Below, piece after piece: positions 5,219 through 7,927 of a stretch of 7,927 nt of DNA. Position numbers and translations under genes: made by a program. A model generated the notes under the pieces. The model was not told the origin of the DNA. It did no database searches and worked only from the letters and a program-made list of their open reading frames with translations. The DNA lies in NCBI GenBank assembly GCA_946481475.1, contig CAMLOB010000155.1, forward strand, positions 1 to 7,927, written 5' to 3'. Position 1 is the first letter of the stretch. Every line of letters starts with the position of its first letter. This DNA is from an uncultured Chlorobiota bacterium (GTDB taxonomy: Bacteria > Bacteroidota > Kapaibacteriia > OLB7).

Positions 5219-6684
5219 CACCTCCCTCCGCGAAGTTGTCCGATTGCATCGGTATGAATGTCAAGATCCGACGTCGCATGGATCCGGTTCTCATCATCGA
5301 CGATAATGCATTCCACATCGGGAAGCTGTTCGACCAGATCGAGGCCGACCTCGACGCCGAGAACGAAGATGCCGGTGGCCAGGGCGTCGGAGAGTTCGGC
5401 GCTCGGACTGATCACCGTCACGCTCCGGACTCCCCGGGCGGGCCATCCGGTCCGCGGATCGATGATGTGGGAATAACGAATGCCGTCGACCTCGAAGAAC
5501 TTCTCGTAGTTCCCGGAGGTGGCCACCGATCCATCGGTAATCGGCAGCCAGAGGAGCATCCGCGCGCGGTCCTTCGGATCGGCGATACCGACCCGCCAGG
5601 GCGAACCGTCGGCACGACTCCCCCAGGCCCGCAGATCGCCGCTTGCGTTGATGACCCCTCCGACGATCCCCTCATCCATCAGCATCTTCTGCACCCGGTC
5701 GGCCGCGTATCCCTTTCCGATGGAACCGAAGCCGATCCTCATCCCCTCCTTCTTCAGGACCACGCGGAAGGAATCGAGCATCAGAATATTCTCGAACCCG
5801 ACATTCACAACCGCCCGGGCAACCGCCTCGGAGTCGGGAAGCGTCCGCTGGGTTCCGTCGAACTTCCAAAGATTCCCCACGCCGCCGAAACTGACGTCGA
5901 ACGCCCCCTGCGTCAACCGGGAGATGGCGAGACTGCGCTGCAGAAGAGCGTAGAGTTCCGGATCGACCTCCACATCCCCCTTCCCCGCCATCCGGTTCAG
6001 TCTGCTGGTCTGCGACGTATCGATCCACTCCGAAAGAAGCCGTTCGATCCGCCCGACCTCCGCAACGCTCCGCTGCAGCAACCGGGAAGCCCGGAGAGAA
6101 TCGGCCGCCACAATCGTGAACTCGAACCCTGATCCCATCAACCGGGCCGACGTGCGAAATTCTCGCAGAGGAGAAGGCGAGGGAAGATACCGTTGAACTT
6201 CATCGAGAAAGGAAGAAGGGGAAGCGCCGCTGTGGGAGAGAAGGGCGAGAACCGACTGATCCGGATTCAACAGAAGAACCCGCGGGAATTCTCCGTCGGC
6301 GTTGTACCGTTCGGCCAGTCGTTCGTTTCGTTCGACCAGATCGTCCGGCAAACTCTTCCGTTGCGGGAAGTCGGCCCGGATCACCAGAAGATGTTCCTCG
6401 ACAAATTTCCGCACCGTCGTATCACTCAACACTTCGCGATCGAACCGGATGCAGGGGGCGCACCAGTCGGAACCGGAGAATATCAGAAGGATCGGTCTGT
6501 CCTGCTCAACCGCCTGACGGAACATCACCGTTTCGTCAACGTTCTCCTGAGCGTGAACGGTCGAAACGAGGAACAACAGCAGAAAGAATAGGATGGAGAG
6601 AGGATAAGCAACACCTCTTCTCTCCGCAGGGACAATATGGATTGCAGAGCGCAGGGAAAGAATCCGGAACATGGCTGATTTCAT
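5218..6684 (-). CDS. apbE: Exported thioredoxin-like / ApbE FAD:protein FMN transferase fusion
   Basis: This is a 488-residue secreted protein. A long basic N-terminus and hydrophobic segment (about 27-42) end in VHA, a signal peptidase site near Ala45. Residues about 50-165 are a thioredoxin-like domain with active site WCAPC (74-78) and the cis-Pro region FPRVLLL (133-139). Residues about 178-480 are a complete ApbE domain: GSIGKGYAADR (320-330), NASGDLRAWG (346-355), SVATSGNYEKFF (386-397), SHIIDPRTGWPA (405-416) and SDALATGIFVLG (432-443). ApbE attaches FMN from FAD to Ser/Thr of exported proteins using magnesium. Lone ApbE proteins are about 300-350 residues, so the thioredoxin part is an added module. 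It leads the operon and its stop codon overlaps the DUF4266 start. The likely target is the DUF4266 peptide or another envelope flavoprotein (inference). An alternative ATG is at 6672; no clear ribosome binding site is seen. Confidence 0.93.
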   Translation of the reverse strand: MKSAMFRILSLRSAIHIVPAERRGVAYPLSILFFLLLFLVSTVHAQENVDETVMFRQAVEQDRPILLIFSGSDWCAPCIRFDREVLSDTTVRKFVEEHLLVIRADFPQRKSLPDDLVERNERLAERYNADGEFPRVLLLNPDQSVLALLSHSGASPSSFLDEVQRYLPSPSPLREFRTSARLMGSGFEFTIVAADSLRASRLLQRSVAEVGRIERLLSEWIDTSQTSRLNRMAGKGDVEVDPELYALLQRSLAISRLTQGAFDVSFGGVGNLWKFDGTQRTLPDSEAVARAVVNVGFENILMLDSFRVVLKKEGMRIGFGSIGKGYAADRVQKMLMDEGIVGGVINASGDLRAWGSRADGSPWRVGIADPKDRARMLLWLPITDGSVATSGNYEKFFEVDGIRYSHIIDPRTGWPARGVRSVTVISPSAELSDALATGIFVLGVEVGLDLVEQLPDVECIIVDDENRIHATSDLDIHTDAIGQLRGGR

Positions 6685-6690
6685 TCGACC

Positions 6691-6722
6691 CGAAATTACG
6701 GCGCGGACGTACTGAGAAACAA
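6691..6722 (-). promoter_or_regulatory. Bacteroidota-like promoter close to thioredoxin-ApbE start codon
   Basis: On the minus strand, TTG (6722-6720), 21 bases and TAATTTCG (6698-6691) fit a Bacteroidota-type promoter with one mismatch in TAnnTTTG. The box lies only 6 bases from the ATG at 6684, so transcription would start at or next to the ATG and give a leaderless message, or translation begins at the ATG at 6672. The preceding rhomboid gene is 66 bases upstream on the same strand, so read-through from it is also possible. Confidence 0.35.
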
Positions 6723-6750
6723 GAGGGGGAAAGACATTATTCCCTTACAT

Positions 6751-7578
6751 CTATCGGTTCTCCAGACGTTTCCGTTCCTTCGGCGTAAGGCTGTCGATCC
6801 CCCGCTCGTTGATTTTGTCGAGGATACGGTCGATCTCCTCCCCCTCACCGACTGCGGCCCCGCGACGCCGGGAGATTCTTACATCACGCAGCCGACGAAG
6901 AGGGTAGGAACCGTACCGGTCAATCAGCATAATCTCCGGCTTCATCACAATCAGGATCAGGAACAGGAGCGTGGGGAGAAGAAGGATCAGAAACGTGTCC
7001 CAATGATGCGGCATCAGATCCGGCTCCAGCAACGCCGCCAGGAGAAGGCCGGTGACCGCCCCGCCGAGATGGGCTTCGTGGCCGATGTTCCCCCGTTTCC
7101 GTTTGATCCCGTAGATCGAGATCAGCGTGTAGGCGAAGCAGAAGATCACGGCGTTGATGGAGACCGGAAGGAAGAGAAAACCGATGTCCGCATCGGGATA
7201 GAGGAAGGTGAAGGCGAACATGATGCCGCTGATCGCCCCCGAAGCTCCGACCGCCGAGTAATCGCCGTGATGCCGGTGAATGTAGAGAGCCAGCAGACTC
7301 CCGCCGACAAGGCTCCCGAAGTAGATCAGCAGATAGGAGTGAACCGGAAGCGACGCTTCGACGATCCGACCGAAAAAATAGAGGGCAAGGGCATTGAAGC
7401 CGAAGTGGAACCAGTCGGCATGGAGGAAGCCGGAGGTGATGATCCGGTAATACTCCCGGCGGATCAGAACATCATCGACCCGGAAGAGATACTTCTCGAA
7501 GGCAAAGGAGTTCCTCAGCGTGTAGAACGTGGTGAGGAAAAACGAGACGATGATAATGATGGTGACGATTGCGTCCAT
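6751..7578 (-). CDS. Rhomboid family intramembrane serine protease
   Basis: This 275-residue polytopic membrane protein has the rhomboid signature: HADWFHFGFNAL (53-64, with the His and Asn typical of the oxyanion region), the catalytic GASG (111-114, Ser113), and the catalytic His170 in HEAHLGG (167-173). It should cleave transmembrane substrates within the inner membrane. About six hydrophobic segments cover residues 1-212. A basic cytosolic tail follows, ending in EIDRILDKINERGIDSLTPKERKRL (one continuous run, residues 248-272), a C-terminal module common on Bacteroidota rhomboids (possibly DUF6576). The start at the ATG at 7578 is preferred over an upstream GTG at 7632, because the extra 18 residues are just the translation of an intergenic palindrome rich in GCAAAG. 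AGG lies about 8 bases before the ATG. The substrate is unknown, and nothing ties it firmly to the next operon. Confidence 0.92.
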   Translation of the reverse strand: MDAIVTIIIIVSFFLTTFYTLRNSFAFEKYLFRVDDVLIRREYYRIITSGFLHADWFHFGFNALALYFFGRIVEASLPVHSYLLIYFGSLVGGSLLALYIHRHHGDYSAVGASGAISGIMFAFTFLYPDADIGFLFLPVSINAVIFCFAYTLISIYGIKRKRGNIGHEAHLGGAVTGLLLAALLEPDLMPHHWDTFLILLLPTLLFLILIVMKPEIMLIDRYGSYPLRRLRDVRISRRRGAAVGEGEEIDRILDKINERGIDSLTPKERKRLENR

Positions 7579-7586
7579 AACCTGAA

Positions 7587-7654
7587 CCTTTGCGCCTTTG
7601 CCCTTTGCGCTCTTTGCGTGAGTGTTTTTCACGCAAAGGACGCAAAGAGCAAAG
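7587..7654. repeat. Intergenic palindrome built of GCAAAG words
   Basis: The arms at 7596-7621 and 7629-7654 are inverted copies matching at 23 of 26 positions, around a 7-base loop. Each arm is made of repeated CTTTGCG / CGCAAAG words spaced 7 to 9 bases apart, and an extra CCTTTGCG lies at 7587-7594. It fills most of the gap between the partial gene at the right edge and the rhomboid gene. It could form a long RNA hairpin that ends or processes the upstream transcript, and looks like a REP- or MITE-like dispersed element. Copy number cannot be judged from one window. Confidence 0.75.
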
Positions 7655-7663
7655 CATCCATTC

Positions 7664-7927
7664 CTATCCCCCGCACGAACATTGCTTTATTCCCTCTGCA
7701 GTCACATGTCCCATGATACACCAATAGGCCTTGAACTTGCTGAGAGGGACCGGGTTGTAGGCGACGGGATAGAACCGAAGGTAGTCGATCTGCATCTGCC
7801 GGTTCGTGTCCAGTTCGCCGTAAACGTCGGCAAGCGACGCTGTGGAGATTTCCTTTACCTCATAGGTTTTGCCGAAACCGTATTCCGTGCTCCAGGCCGA
7901 ACCTGTCCCTGAAGCCCCCCCCAGATC
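7664..7927 (-). CDS. C-terminal part of unrecognised protein with Cys-Ser-Cys-Gly-Gly tail
   Basis: The last 87 codons of a gene whose 5' part lies beyond the right edge are open in frame from the window end to a TAG at 7664. The segment begins Gly/Ser-rich (residues 3-10), then carries TEYGFGKTYEVKEI, an acidic middle (ADVYGELDTNRQMQIDYLRF, the latter reminiscent of a beta-strand-rich domain), and ends GHVTAEGIKQCSCGG. Cysteines fall at fragment positions 70, 83 and 85, a possible metal or disulfide site. The coding claim rests on the open frame in the gene-dense strand and the protein-like composition; the opposite-strand reading is less plausible. I do not recognise the family. It precedes the rhomboid gene by 85 bases, which hold the GCAAAG palindrome. 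An 8-G tract lies three codons from the edge. Confidence 0.7.
   Translation of the reverse strand, partial: DLGGASGTGSAWSTEYGFGKTYEVKEISTASLADVYGELDTNRQMQIDYLRFYPVAYNPVPLSKFKAYWCIMGHVTAEGIKQCSCGG

Noticed and set aside
5092..6132. 346-codon open frame on the plus strand
   Set aside because: It is antisense to the ApbE fusion and the DUF4266 gene, and is rich in Arg/Pro/His/Asp without recognisable motifs.
7579..7632. N-terminal extension of the rhomboid gene from a GTG
   Set aside because: The added residues are the translation of the GCAAAG palindrome, and the ATG at 7578 sits directly before the first membrane segment.
7003..7716. 237-codon open frame on the plus strand
   Set aside because: It is antisense to the rhomboid gene, whose catalytic motifs are intact, and runs through the intergenic palindrome.
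7622..7912. 96-codon plus-strand frame at the right edge
   Set aside because: It starts in the palindrome and lies antisense to a minus-strand frame open to the window end that reads as a more protein-like C-terminus.

Overview
The window is a compact, protein-coding bacterial segment. By eye its base composition is moderately GC-rich. It carries nine genes, two of them cut by the window ends, and I found no tRNA, rRNA, CRISPR array or transposase. Eight genes lie on the minus strand; only the kinase/RapZ fusion gene (1405-2940) is on the plus strand. Three features suggest a member of the Bacteroidota/Chlorobiota (FCB) group or a related lineage: the kinase-RapZ fusion, the ApbE/DUF4266/DUF3570 cluster whose motifs look like Bacteroidota versions, and two promoter-like sites resembling the Bacteroidota TTG / TAnnTTTG type. 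This assignment is an inference and the species is not recognised.

Layout. Positions 1-1233 (minus) hold three small tandem lipoprotein genes that share a TVED helix motif and look like diverged paralogues. Positions 1234-1404 are a divergent intergenic region. Positions 1405-2940 (plus) encode an aminoglycoside-phosphotransferase-type sugar kinase fused to the C-terminal domain of RapZ, followed by a 12-bp palindrome between convergent genes. Positions 3031-3558 (minus) encode a small four-helix membrane protein. Positions 3708-6684 (minus) form a tightly overlapping three-gene operon, read from right to left: secreted thioredoxin-ApbE fusion, small DUF4266 lipoprotein ending in Cys-Gly-Cys-Asn, and DUF3570 outer-membrane barrel. 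Positions 6751-7578 (minus) encode a rhomboid intramembrane serine protease. A strong GCAAAG-type palindrome lies at 7587-7654, and the C-terminal end of an unrecognised protein with a Cys-Ser-Cys-Gly-Gly tail runs to the window edge.

The most interesting part is the 3708-6684 operon. It combines a flavin transferase, a thiol-redox domain, a short exported lipoprotein and an outer-membrane barrel. This suggests an envelope system that makes and places a small, post-translationally modified redox or metal-binding lipopeptide. The domain families and their co-occurrence are known, but to my knowledge the function is not. The kinase-RapZ fusion couples a probable amino-sugar kinase with a domain known in RapZ to sense glucosamine-6-phosphate, which suggests a metabolite-gated step in cell-wall sugar recycling.
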